Positions 10,367-18,143 of a stretch of 64,000 bases of DNA are shown here, piece by piece (position 1 is the stretch's first letter; every line of letters starts with the position of its first letter). Source of the stretch: an uncultured Verrucomicrobiales bacterium (lineage in GTDB: Bacteria > Verrucomicrobiota > Verrucomicrobiia > Verrucomicrobiales > DEV007); contig CALSSN010000014.1 of NCBI GenBank assembly GCA_943789025.1, positions 1 to 64,000 on the forward strand. The letters run 5' to 3'. The notes beneath the pieces are model-generated. The model was given only the letters and a program-made list of their open reading frames with translations. It had not been told where the DNA came from and made no database searches. Made by a program: the position numbers and the translations under genes.

Positions 10367-10395
10367 TTGACACCGCCCGCCCCACCTTCTACACT
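10367..10395 (+). promoter_or_regulatory. Sigma70-type promoter of tRNA-Cys
   Basis: A perfect -35 box TTGACA (10367-10372), a 17-bp spacer and the -10 box TACACT (10390-10395) place the start of transcription near 10402, about 19 nt before the mature tRNA. A 12-bp perfect palindrome, ccagaattctgg (10404-10415), lies in the short leader. Confidence 0.8.
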
Positions 10396-10420
10396 CCCAT
10401 CCGCCAGAATTCTGGCATTC

Positions 10421-10494
10421 GGCGAGGTAGCCAAGTGGTAAGGCCGAGGTCTGCAAAACCTCTATCGCGGGTTCGATTCCCGCCCTCGCCTCCA
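10421..10494 (+). tRNA. tRNA-Cys (anticodon GCA)
   Basis: 74-nt cloverleaf. The acceptor stem ggcgagg pairs with cctcgcc, the anticodon stem gaggt pairs with acctc around the loop ctgcaaa giving anticodon GCA, and the T arm is cgggttcgattcccg. The discriminator base is U, as required for cysteine tRNAs, and the CCA end is encoded (10492-10494). Stand-alone gene between comEC and convergent priA. Confidence 0.97.
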
Positions 10495-10911
10495 TACTCA
10501 CTCTCAATAAGTTACAGGGATTGGAGAGAGCTAGTGACAACAGCAGTGGCAACAAGTCCGCACGGGTCCGCCTTGATCTGACAGGTTTCCTGGATCGTGT
10601 CTGAGTGCCCGATCCAGTCGAAGAATCGAGCCCGGTCATCTAGTTTCGGGGAGCCGGAGATCTTTTTTACATGCCTGACCCCATCGCCACCGCCCGGTGA
10701 CGCGGGTGCAGAGAAGGCTGCCAGGGTCTACGCCAGCCGCTTATCCAACCGCCCGGGCAGCAACCAGACTTCGCTGGGGCTGTTCTCGGTAAGGCGCGAC
10801 CACCCATCCAGCAATCTGACGGCCTGTCATCCTGAGGAGTCTGCGACGATGGATGACACGTTGCGACACCCGATTGCCGTTTTTTGCTTCATGGCATGGC
10901 AGGCGCACTCT
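10495..10911. other. Intergenic stretch without a supported gene
   Basis: 417 bp between tRNA-Cys and the 3' end of priA. The reverse-strand ORF running through the tRNA is the well-known artefact produced by translating tRNA-Cys backwards. I see no terminator hairpin with a T-run after the tRNA. The right part holds the second copy of the short REP-like repeat (10825-10872). Confidence 0.6.
10825..10872 (+). repeat. Short REP-like intergenic repeat, copy 2 (core plus right arm)
   Basis: The core tcatcctgaggagtctgcgacgatggat matches the core of the copy at 961-1010 in the same direction. It is followed by tgacacgttgcgacaccc, the reverse complement of the left arm of copy 1. Together the two copies imply a complete element with inverted arms of about 18-21 bp around a core of about 25 bp. 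Confidence 0.5.
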
Positions 10912-13161
10912 CTACATCAGAGAATACGGATCCATATCCCAGACGACAATAACCGTCTTGGGGAGGTTCACAGCGGCAAGGGCATCGTGGATCAGTTTTC
11001 GAATCCGAGCCGGGGACCGCGACCGCAGGAGGATCTGAAAGCGGAACTGCCCGTGCGCTTTCTCCAGGGGACATGGGATTGCCTCGCCTACTACCACCTG
11101 CAGATTTGTTCCGGCTGCCTTCAGGTAGGGAACCAGATCAAGAAGCGCCCGGTGACCGGCTACTGCGTCTTCCGAGCGACTGAGGATAAGTGCTGCGTGC
11201 TGAAAAGGCGGATACCCGAAGGCCTTCCGCATCTGTAACTCCTGCTCGGCAAAGCCATCAAAGTCCTGGTGCCGTGCGAACTGAATCGCCGGGCTCTCCG
11301 GCGAAAAAGCCTGGACAACCACCTCGCCAGCAAGGTCCCCCCTGCCCGCCCGGCCTGCCACCTGGGTTAACAACTGAAAGACTCGTTCAGCCGCCCGAAA
11401 GTCCGGAGTCTGCAGCCCGAGATCAGCCTGGAGCACACCGACCAGAGTGACGTTGGGAAAGTGCAGGCCCTTCGCGATCATCTGGGTTCCGATCATAATA
11501 TCGATTTTCCCTGTTTTGAAAGCGTCAAGCAATTCCTGGAGCCGCCCTTTGCGTGCGACGGTGTCAGAATCGACCCGCGCCACGCGTGCCTTCGGGAACT
11601 GCTGCTGCAAAGCTGCCTCAACCCGCTCGGTGCCGAAACCGGAGGCCCGGATCGATGCATCCCCGCACTCGGGGCAGGCTCTGGCAGGTCTTTGCTGGTG
11701 TCCACAGATATGGCAGAGAAGCTGTTCGCGCTTGCGGTGATAGGTCAGAGTCATGCTGCAATGCGGACAGCCAATGGCAGACCCACAGGCCAGGCACTGC
11801 TGACTGCGTGCATATCCTCGCCGGTTCAAAAACAGGATCGTCTGTTCACCGCGATCCAACCTTGCGCGCATCTGCTTGGCAAGTTCTCGAGAAAAGATCG
11901 ATGGCGCAGCGCCTTCCTGTCTCGGCTCACGTCGGAGATCAGTGACCCTGACAACCGGCAGATCACAGCCATCAACCCGCTGGTCCAGTCGTGACAGATG
12001 GTACTTCCCCTCGTGGACATTATGAAGTGATTCCAAAGAAGGAGTGGCGCTCCCTAAAATGACCGGACAACCACAGATCTTCCCACGCATCACGGCAACA
12101 TCCCGGCCATGATAGCGCGGTGAACTGTCCTGCTTGTAAGAGGGTTCGTGCTCTTCGTCCACAACGATGATCCCGAGATCCTGCATGGGGGCAAAAACAG
12201 CACTTCTCGGACCGATTACGATCTTGGCTTCACCTGCAACAATACGACACCACTCGCCGTAGCGCTCGCCTTCGGAAAGATTGCTATGCAGCATGGCGAC
12301 ACCTTTTCCCGTGTGTGCGAAGCGAGCCCTCATCCGCTCCATCGTCTGGGGGGTGAGAGCAATTTCTGGAACAAGGAGAAGGGCGGATTTACCTTTCTCC
12401 ACCACTGCATCCATGGCCCGAATATACACCTCAGTCTTTCCGCTTCCCGTGACTCCAAAAAGGAGGAGCGGGTGTGGCGTGGGCTCCTTGAGGAGAGCGA
12501 AAACTCTTTCGATCGCCGCCCTTTGCTCGGGATTCGGATCAGGTGGGATGGCTGGAACGATGTCATCATTTTCATGAAACGGATCACCCGCAGGACGATG
12601 CTCTACTTTGAGGAGCCCCTCCTTTTCCATTTTCCGGGCGATAGCGAGAATGCTGGATCTTTTCCCTGGAATTTCTTTGACCGGAAGCTGCTTTTCTGCG
12701 GCACTCTCAAGGGCGACGGCAATCTCTCTCTGGCGTGGCGAACGTTGCAGGTTTTCCGACGAAGCCATCTCGGGAGCTAAAACAAGCCACGTCTCCATCG
12801 CCGAGCGGACCCCTCCTTTCCAGACTCCTGAGGGCACAAAAGAACGCAAGACGGCCTGACGAGACGACCCGTAATACGAAGCCACCCAATCCCCCAGCTC
12901 AGAAAGTTCTGGATCGATTACCGGGGTAGGAAAGAGAAGCCGATGATAAGGCCGTATTTTTTCAACAGCGAGCCCAGGGGTGGAGGGTTGCTCTGAAAGG
13001 CTGATTACAATCCCACGGGCCACCCGCTTACCCAAGGGAACGCTGATCAAGCTCCCGACTGCAGGCTTTGCAGGATTTTCATCAGGCACACGGTAGTCGA
13101 GAATAAGCTCTCCTCCGGAATCGATGGCTACCTGTGCAAACACGCGGGAAAGATGCGCCAC
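10912..13161 (-). CDS. priA: Primosomal protein N' (replication restart helicase PriA)
   Basis: DNA helicase that recognises stalled forks and starts reassembly of the replisome. The 749-residue protein has an N-terminal DNA-binding domain, Walker A GVTGSGKTE near residue 235, the DExH-type box VVDEEHEPSYKQ near residue 334, and the PriA zinc-binding region with eight cysteines arranged as CxxC pairs (CLACGSAIGCPHC, CHICGHQ, CPECGD) at about 455-500. The frame starts at a GTG (13161). Genes on both sides are separated by more than 100 bp. Confidence 0.96.
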   Translation of the reverse strand: MAHLSRVFAQVAIDSGGELILDYRVPDENPAKPAVGSLISVPLGKRVARGIVISLSEQPSTPGLAVEKIRPYHRLLFPTPVIDPELSELGDWVASYYGSSRQAVLRSFVPSGVWKGGVRSAMETWLVLAPEMASSENLQRSPRQREIAVALESAAEKQLPVKEIPGKRSSILAIARKMEKEGLLKVEHRPAGDPFHENDDIVPAIPPDPNPEQRAAIERVFALLKEPTPHPLLLFGVTGSGKTEVYIRAMDAVVEKGKSALLLVPEIALTPQTMERMRARFAHTGKGVAMLHSNLSEGERYGEWCRIVAGEAKIVIGPRSAVFAPMQDLGIIVVDEEHEPSYKQDSSPRYHGRDVAVMRGKICGCPVILGSATPSLESLHNVHEGKYHLSRLDQRVDGCDLPVVRVTDLRREPRQEGAAPSIFSRELAKQMRARLDRGEQTILFLNRRGYARSQQCLACGSAIGCPHCSMTLTYHRKREQLLCHICGHQQRPARACPECGDASIRASGFGTERVEAALQQQFPKARVARVDSDTVARKGRLQELLDAFKTGKIDIMIGTQMIAKGLHFPNVTLVGVLQADLGLQTPDFRAAERVFQLLTQVAGRAGRGDLAGEVVVQAFSPESPAIQFARHQDFDGFAEQELQMRKAFGYPPFQHAALILSRSEDAVAGHRALLDLVPYLKAAGTNLQVVVGEAIPCPLEKAHGQFRFQILLRSRSPARIRKLIHDALAAVNLPKTVIVVWDMDPYSLM

Positions 13162-13270
13162 ATTCCTACACCCGTCTCCCTCGGATCTTTCCTATCCGCA
13201 AAAAACTCTTCCGGGAAATACAGGAGCAGAGACTCTTTGCCCTCAAAAAACGCGAACCCTCTGAATTCTT

Positions 13271-13972
13271 CTAAAGATAGATCCTGAGCGAGACACCGCC
13301 AAAAATTTCTTCATCAGAACGACTTTTGTCATTCACTGTGGCTTCAGAAAAGACTCCCGCAAGATAGGGGGTGAGCGTCGCATGATCCGTGAGAGCAATG
13401 GGAAGCTGAAGAATAACCGTGGTATGAGAATACTCTTCTTCAAGGAACCCTACAGTGACGGAAACGCTTGCGCTCAGGTAGTGCGTGAGCATGTGCTCGT
13501 AGCCAACCGAGCCCGCATAATAGTGGGTCTCAAGATCGAAATCGTAATGATAGACACCATCAAGAGCGAAGCCCAGAACTTCACTCCCTACCCCCAGTCC
13601 AATCTCCTTGGTGCTGCCGCCGTCTGCCTCAGGATAGAGATAGGCCACGTATCCGATTCCGACGTCAATACCACCGAAGCTGGTGCTCAAATTAGCGTAG
13701 AGATCCAATTCATCACCACTGACCACGCCATGGGTCGGATTGACATACCAAGCACCCAGTTCAAGATCGACAGATCCCGTGAGAGGAACAATCATATCCA
13801 GAGCGGTCCATACAGCATTCTCCCCGAGATCAGCACCCCTAAAAATATAATGACTGTCAAACCCGCTACTAAGCTCAGCGCCAACCTCTCCCAACAGTGA
13901 CTCAGCGCGTGCAGCAAAAGAACCAACGGTAAAGAGGCAGGCTGATACAATAAAAAGCTTTAATTGTTTCAT
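13271..13972 (-). CDS. Outer-membrane-type beta-strand protein, paralogue A
   Basis: 233 residues with a cleavable signal peptide (about 1-23, ending AARA). The remainder is rich in alternating glycine/aromatic strands (SSGFDSHYIFRGADLGENAV, YLYPEADGG, FDLETHYYAGS) and ends in a strand with terminal aromatic/leucine residues, as in outer-membrane barrels and proteins of the TIGR02001/Gcw type. Substrate unknown. The gene immediately downstream of the terminator at 14060-14091 is its frameshifted paralogue; the two share exact blocks such as SSGFDSHYIFRGA and DFDLETHY. A promoter can be read upstream. Confidence 0.8.
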   Translation of the reverse strand: MKQLKLFIVSACLFTVGSFAARAESLLGEVGAELSSGFDSHYIFRGADLGENAVWTALDMIVPLTGSVDLELGAWYVNPTHGVVSGDELDLYANLSTSFGGIDVGIGYVAYLYPEADGGSTKEIGLGVGSEVLGFALDGVYHYDFDLETHYYAGSVGYEHMLTHYLSASVSVTVGFLEEEYSHTTVILQLPIALTDHATLTPYLAGVFSEATVNDKSRSDEEIFGGVSLRIYL

Positions 13973-14007
13973 AATCTGGTCCGTTTAGTTCTTGATTTTT
14001 TCTATCT

Positions 14008-14037
14008 TATCTAGTTGCGATGAAGCCCCCGTGTCAA
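14008..14037 (-). promoter_or_regulatory. Putative sigma70-type promoter of barrel paralogue A
   Basis: On the minus strand the -35 is TTGACA (14037-14032) and, after 18 bp, a weaker -10 TAGATA (14013-14008). The start codon at 13972 is about 36 bp downstream of the -10. The paralogue at 14872 has the same TTGACACG block upstream. Confidence 0.55.
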
Positions 14038-14059
14038 CGCTTCTTCGTCCTGGAAAAGA

Positions 14060-14091
14060 AAATGCCCAGCCGGAAAACCGGCTGGGCATTT
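14060..14091 (-). terminator. Rho-independent terminator of barrel paralogue B
   Basis: A 14-bp perfect stem (aaatgcccagccgg with its complement) around the loop AAAA, followed on the minus strand by TTCTTTTCC. It lies 30 bp after the stop of the 14122-14872 gene and ahead of paralogue A, so the two paralogues appear to be separate transcription units. Confidence 0.85.
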
Positions 14092-14121
14092 ATTTAATCT
14101 GATGATCTCAGACGCTTTCCT

Positions 14122-14872
14122 TTAGAAGGAGACGCTGAGAGACGCACCACCGAAGATCTCATCTTCAACGCTGCCGCCGTGCACTTCTTCATCGGGGAAA
14201 ACACCCGCGACGTAAGGAGTGAGCGTAGCACCGTCAGCAAGAGCGATCGGGAACGCAAGTGCAACAGTCGTGTGCGAGTAGTTGTCCTCGGTGAATCCGA
14301 GTGCGACAGAGAAGTCTGCGCTGATGATATCAGTCAGCTCGACGCCATAACCTGCGGAGGCCTCAAAGTAGTGAGTCTCAAGGTCGAAGTCGTAAGCATA
14401 CTGACCACCGACCAGAAACACCCATTACTTCGGTTCCGGCAGCAACGTTAATTTCGTTAGTGGTGTCGCCGTTATCCTCTGGGTAGAGGTAAGCGGTGTA
14501 ACCAAGTGAAACATCAACACCTCCAAATGAAGTGCCAAGGCTGGCGAAGAGATCGAGCTCGTCGTCGGCACCTCCTTCGGTCGGGTTGATGTACCATGCA
14601 CCAAGACCAAGGTCTAAACCGTCAGCGATAGGCACTGCAAGGTTGAGGCCGGTCCAGACTGCGTTCTCGCCAAGGTTTGCACCCCGGAAAATATAGTGGC
14701 TGTCGAAACCCGAGCTAAGCTCGCCAGCGACGTCGCCAAGAAGTCCGTGGCTTGTTGCTGCGGGAGCAACCGGAGCTGACATTGCCGGAGCAGGTGCGGA
14801 ACCAGCCTGCAAAGAGGCAAGACCCGTGGCCGCTGCGACGGTGAATGAAAGAAGTACTTTACTGATTTTCAT
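14122..14872 (-). pseudogene. Outer-membrane-type beta-strand protein, paralogue B (single frameshift)
   Basis: Paralogue of the gene at 13271-13972. The N-terminal part (14872 to about 14421) has a signal peptide, an Ala/Pro-rich segment and the same barrel blocks; the C-terminal part (about 14421 to 14122) continues in another frame. Removing one base in the ggtgttt stretch near 14421 joins EVMG to FLVGGQYAYDFDLETHY, which then aligns without gaps to EVLGFALDGVYHYDFDLETHY of paralogue A. The complete protein would have about 249 residues. All strands to the C-terminal SVSF are intact, so this is a recent mutation, a phase-variable state or a sequence error rather than an old pseudogene. It has its own promoter and terminator. 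Confidence 0.75.
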
Positions 14873-14910
14873 GTGTTTTTTGTTTTGTTGTTGTTGTCCT
14901 AATGACTATG

Positions 14911-14941
14911 AGAATAAAAAGGAAAAATTTGAGCGTGTCAA
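14911..14941 (-). promoter_or_regulatory. Putative promoter of barrel paralogue B
   Basis: Minus-strand TTGACA (14941-14936), 19-bp spacer, TATTCT (14916-14911). The spacer is long, so the -10 assignment is tentative. The leader to the ATG at 14872 is an unusual AAC/CAA-rich stretch. Confidence 0.4.
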
Positions 14942-15098
14942 CCGTGATTCTCTAAGGCGCTTCCTGTGCTGAATTGGTCCTACCTGCAGACAAAGTGCTC
15001 TCTGAAAGGATTCTTGCTATTGTCAAATTACTGAAGCTTTTTAAGATCGCTTCTATCAAGGAATTTGATGCCCATCTGGGTTTTGTTCATTTTGACGA

Positions 15099-15335
15099 TC
15101 AGTCCAGATCGCTGGCGATCACCGAATGCTGCTCTCGACTTCCAAGTTCCCGCGCCTGTGAAACAACGTGATTCCTGTCGTCCTCAAATCGGTAACCATG
15201 GCAGTTCGGACAAAGGGTTACTCTGGATGCTACGATACTATCGCAGCCCATACATACCTTGTAGCTTGCTGGATTCTGAATGATTTTTGCAGCCTGCTGC
15301 GCACGCTGATCAAGAGATCCCTGATGTTCTTCCAT
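15099..15335 (-). CDS. Small zinc-ribbon protein of unknown function
   Basis: 78 residues. Two CxxC pairs, CMGC and CPNC, separated by 12 residues (Cys 28, 31, 44 and 47) form a likely zinc ribbon followed by HGYRFEDD; the N-terminus (Gln/Ala-rich helix) and C-terminus are polar. Small proteins of this kind may bind nucleic acid or act in RNA or regulatory complexes, but nothing here decides it. ATG at 15335. It lies between barrel paralogue B and rpsT in the same direction, with gaps of more than 140 bp. Confidence 0.7.
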   Translation of the reverse strand: MEEHQGSLDQRAQQAAKIIQNPASYKVCMGCDSIVASRVTLCPNCHGYRFEDDRNHVVSQARELGSREQHSVIASDLD

Positions 15336-15484
15336 TTTTGCTCTCCTTGCTGGGGGTTCTCTCGCCAGGGCCTCTAGTATCTCGCTTGACCTTCCAGCTT
15401 TTTCTCAAATGCAATGGGACTCATCAATTGCGAACCACATACAGCCTAGTCGTTGTTTCGGCTTGGCTTGGGGATTTGGCGACC

Positions 15485-15748
15485 CTATTTTTGAACCGCA
15501 AGAAGAGCCGCTGACCTGCTTTTTATCCGTCCGGCAGTATTTTTGTGAATCACGCCACTTTTCGCGGCTCGATCCGCCCGAGAAAAAACATTCGGCAAAA
15601 GCTTGGCGGCCTCCTCGACTTTACCGCTTTCTACGAGTAGAAGAAGCTCTTTCCTGGCAGCTTTTAAGCGGCCTGAAGCCTGGCGGTTTCTGCGCGTTTT
15701 GGTTGCCGTCTGGCGGATTCGTTTACGAGCTGAAGCTGAGTTGGCCAT
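15485..15748 (-). CDS. rpsT: 30S ribosomal protein S20
   Basis: Primary binding protein of the small subunit that contacts 16S rRNA. 87 residues, very basic, with the usual start MANSASARKRIRQ and a helical bundle pattern; HKNTAGRIKSR near the C-terminus is typical of S20. It is a single-gene unit, as is common for rpsT, with a good promoter upstream. Confidence 0.95.
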   Translation of the reverse strand: MANSASARKRIRQTATKTRRNRQASGRLKAARKELLLLVESGKVEEAAKLLPNVFSRADRAAKSGVIHKNTAGRIKSRSAALLAVQK

Positions 15749-15785
15749 CGATAGTGGAGTGGTTGAGAGAATTACGAAGGACGCG

Positions 15786-15813
15786 AAGATAGGTGGATTG
15801 CGCAGCCTGTCAA
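15786..15813 (-). promoter_or_regulatory. Promoter of rpsT
   Basis: Minus-strand -35 TTGACA (15813-15808), 16-bp spacer, -10 TATCTT (15791-15786). The start codon of rpsT is 37 bp downstream of the -10. Confidence 0.65.
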
Positions 15814-15868
15814 CCGTGAGAATCCTCGTTTCCTTTGATGCCTCCAGTTTCTCCGCTTTCCCGGGCTC

Positions 15869-16429
15869 TTACCCCTCCCGCTGCCGCATGCGGTGGACGT
15901 GCTCAAGGCTCTGAGTGGTAATCACCACCGGAGAACCCACAGAAACCTGATCAAAGAGATCCTTGATACCCAAGGAACTCATCCTGATACACCCATAGCT
16001 GGTGGGAGTTCCCAGGGTCCGCTCCTCCGGTGTTCCGTGAATGTAGATGTAGCGGCCGTAAGAGAAAGACGTCGAAGGACCCTTTCCCTTCAACCAGAGG
16101 ATTCTTGTTACAATAGGATCCCTCCCCGGAGCATTGGGAGCTAAAATCTCTCCTGTTTTTTTTCGAGACTTAAAAACTGCCCCCAACTTTGCCTCCCCGC
16201 CGATCTTCTCTGCTATCTCCAAGCTGCCTATGGGAGTTTTGTAGCTTCCGGGTTCGTCACCAAGCCCGAACTTGGAAGTCGAAACCCGATAAACTCGCTT
16301 CAACTTCTCCTGCTCATAGAGCGCCAGTCTCTGATCTGCCACGCTGACAACAATCTCGTTGCGGGGGGCAACGCATGAGGAGCAAATAATGCCCGACACA
16401 AGTAACGCGATCTGAATGAGGCTTTTCAT
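15869..16429 (-). CDS. L,D-transpeptidase lipoprotein (YkuD domain)
   Basis: 186 residues. The N-terminus is a lipoprotein signal, with hydrophobic residues ending GIICSSC, so the mature protein is probably lipid-anchored in the envelope. A YkuD domain follows, with HGTPEERTLG and TSYGCIRMS; the catalytic Cys is near residue 145. It would form 3-3 peptidoglycan links. Its start codon overlaps the stop of the upstream glycosyltransferase gene (ATGA at 16429-16426), so the two are translationally coupled. It resembles the enzyme at 4454-4939 in size and motif spacing. Confidence 0.88.
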   Translation of the reverse strand: MKSLIQIALLVSGIICSSCVAPRNEIVVSVADQRLALYEQEKLKRVYRVSTSKFGLGDEPGSYKTPIGSLEIAEKIGGEAKLGAVFKSRKKTGEILAPNAPGRDPIVTRILWLKGKGPSTSFSYGRYIYIHGTPEERTLGTPTSYGCIRMSSLGIKDLFDQVSVGSPVVITTQSLEHVHRMRQREG

Positions 16430-18027
16430 GGGATGGCGCCTAGCTTCGATTGCGTCCCTCCTTCCCCGTTCGTTTCCATCGAGTCACGACCTTTCGCAGA
16501 CTCAGATTTTTTACTTCTCTTAAAACCTGCCCGCCCCTGCCAGCGAAGGGAAAGAAGGCGCCCTGCCCATGAAACCATCGCAAACCCGCTGGCGAAGAGA
16601 AACATCAATGCAGCAAGACCCCAATGCCCTTGGCTTATAGCATTGATGGCTAAAACGGTAAAGTAGAGGGAAAGAAAAGCCTCCACAAACACCCACCCAG
16701 ACTTCACGACGCCATAGGCCCCAGTCATCACAGGCGACTGAAAAATCCCGGAACCTGCATGCTTATCATTTGCAGTTTGGCCTCCGGATTTTGGCGTCCG
16801 AACAAAGGGACTCTTCTTGCCCAGCAGAGCCATAATTACCCCTCGGCTGTTATTGATTGCCATTCCGGCTCCCAACGCGAGAAGCACCGGAAGAAGCAAC
16901 ATGGTCTGAAACACGCTCCGCTCCTGCTGCACCAGTTGAGAAACCAGATAGAAAACAAGCACTGAACCTGTGGCAAAAAGAAAAAATGGCGCATCGAGAA
17001 GCATCAGCCGAAAAATCCCGGGGTCTTTCCTCAATGCCATCGGATACCCGCCCACGAGAAGCGCCAGCAAGGGAAGATAACAGAAGTTGGCAGCCAAATG
17101 AGCAGTCGCCATGACACGGGTTCCGAGATCTGGCGCCTCTCTCCAGATTCTGGGCAACAGCTTCAGGCAAGTCTCAATCGAGCCTTTCGTCCAACGATGC
17201 TGCTGGGATTTGAAACCTCCGATCTCGTAAGGCAACTCGGCAGAGACCACCACATCCTTCAAAAAAACAAAACGCCAGCCAGCCAGCTGTGCCCGATAAC
17301 TCAAGTCGAGATCTTCGGTAATGGTATCGTGTTGCCATCCGCCTGCCTCCTCAATTGCACGACGACGCCACATCCCGGCGGTGCCGTTAAAATTAAAATA
17401 ATAACCAGCGCGATTGCGCGCCGTCTGCTCGACCACAAAATGCCCGTCCAGAAAGATCGCCTGCAATTCCGTTAACAAGGAGGCGCGCCGGTTCAAGTGC
17501 CCCCAACGCGCCTGCACCATTCCGACCTGCGGGTCGGTAAAATGATGCACCAGTTCCTGCAGAATCCTCCTGTCTGGCACAAAATCGGCATCGAGAATAA
17601 AAAGGAAATCTGCAGAAACCAAACTCATACCTTTCTCAAGGGCGCCCGCCTTGTATCCTGATCGAGTCTCTCGATGCAGATGATCGACATTGAGCCCCTG
17701 ATCCACCAAGCGGGCTACCTCGGCCCTACAGATGTCTACTGTGGCGTCAGTCGAATCGTCCAGCACTTGAATGTAAAGCCGATCCCTCGGATAGTCGATC
17801 TTTCCCACAGCCCGGATAAGACGGGCGGCTACATGCTTTTCATTGAAGACTGGCAGCTGAATAGCAACAGGGGGGAGCTCGTCAAAACGGTCTGGCAGCA
17901 CCGGAACGCGATGTCGATTCCGCCAATAAAACCAGAGAATCACCAGACGCTGAGCACCGAAAGCGCATAGGGTCAGCATGATAACCACCCATGCCACCAT
18001 CCAAAGTATTTCGAACAAGGCCATCAT
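16426..18027 (-). CDS. Processive family-2 glycosyltransferase (cellulose synthase/CslA-like), membrane protein
   Basis: 533 residues. An N-terminal transmembrane helix is followed by a cytoplasmic GT-A domain with all the motifs of processive beta-glycan synthases: VLDDSTD near residue 87, LDADF near 143, TEDLDLS near 236 and QQHRWTKGS near 275. Several hydrophobic helices come after it. It probably makes and exports a beta-linked polysaccharide such as a mannan or glucan; the sugar cannot be told from sequence. No PilZ domain is apparent. It is overlapped by an L,D-transpeptidase gene and is divergent from the secreted protein at 18144. Confidence 0.88.
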   Translation of the reverse strand: MMALFEILWMVAWVVIMLTLCAFGAQRLVILWFYWRNRHRVPVLPDRFDELPPVAIQLPVFNEKHVAARLIRAVGKIDYPRDRLYIQVLDDSTDATVDICRAEVARLVDQGLNVDHLHRETRSGYKAGALEKGMSLVSADFLFILDADFVPDRRILQELVHHFTDPQVGMVQARWGHLNRRASLLTELQAIFLDGHFVVEQTARNRAGYYFNFNGTAGMWRRRAIEEAGGWQHDTITEDLDLSYRAQLAGWRFVFLKDVVVSAELPYEIGGFKSQQHRWTKGSIETCLKLLPRIWREAPDLGTRVMATAHLAANFCYLPLLALLVGGYPMALRKDPGIFRLMLLDAPFFLFATGSVLVFYLVSQLVQQERSVFQTMLLLPVLLALGAGMAINNSRGVIMALLGKKSPFVRTPKSGGQTANDKHAGSGIFQSPVMTGAYGVVKSGWVFVEAFLSLYFTVLAINAISQGHWGLAALMFLFASGFAMVSWAGRLLSLRWQGRAGFKRSKKSESAKGRDSMETNGEGGTQSKLGAIP

Positions 18028-18143
18028 CTGCTAAGGTGGTAGAGAGGGTCGTACTTGCCTCCTGACCAAGCCCGATGCAAAATGGAAAGAAGCCTGCAAA
18101 GGTCAAGCAGCATAGCGAGAGAATGCAGAAAGAGAAAAACGTG

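Noticed and set aside
10495-10620. Possible integration scar downstream of tRNA-Cys
   Set aside because: No direct repeat of the tRNA 3' end, no integrase and no foreign genes follow.
10421-10639. Reverse-strand ORF through the tRNA encoding ARAGIEPAIEVLQTSALPLG
   Set aside because: This is the familiar artefact of translating tRNA-Cys on the wrong strand, not a protein gene.
14060-14091. Strong hairpin considered as a possible riboswitch or attachment site
   Set aside because: Perfect stem, AAAA loop and a T-rich tail directly after the gene make it an ordinary intrinsic terminator.
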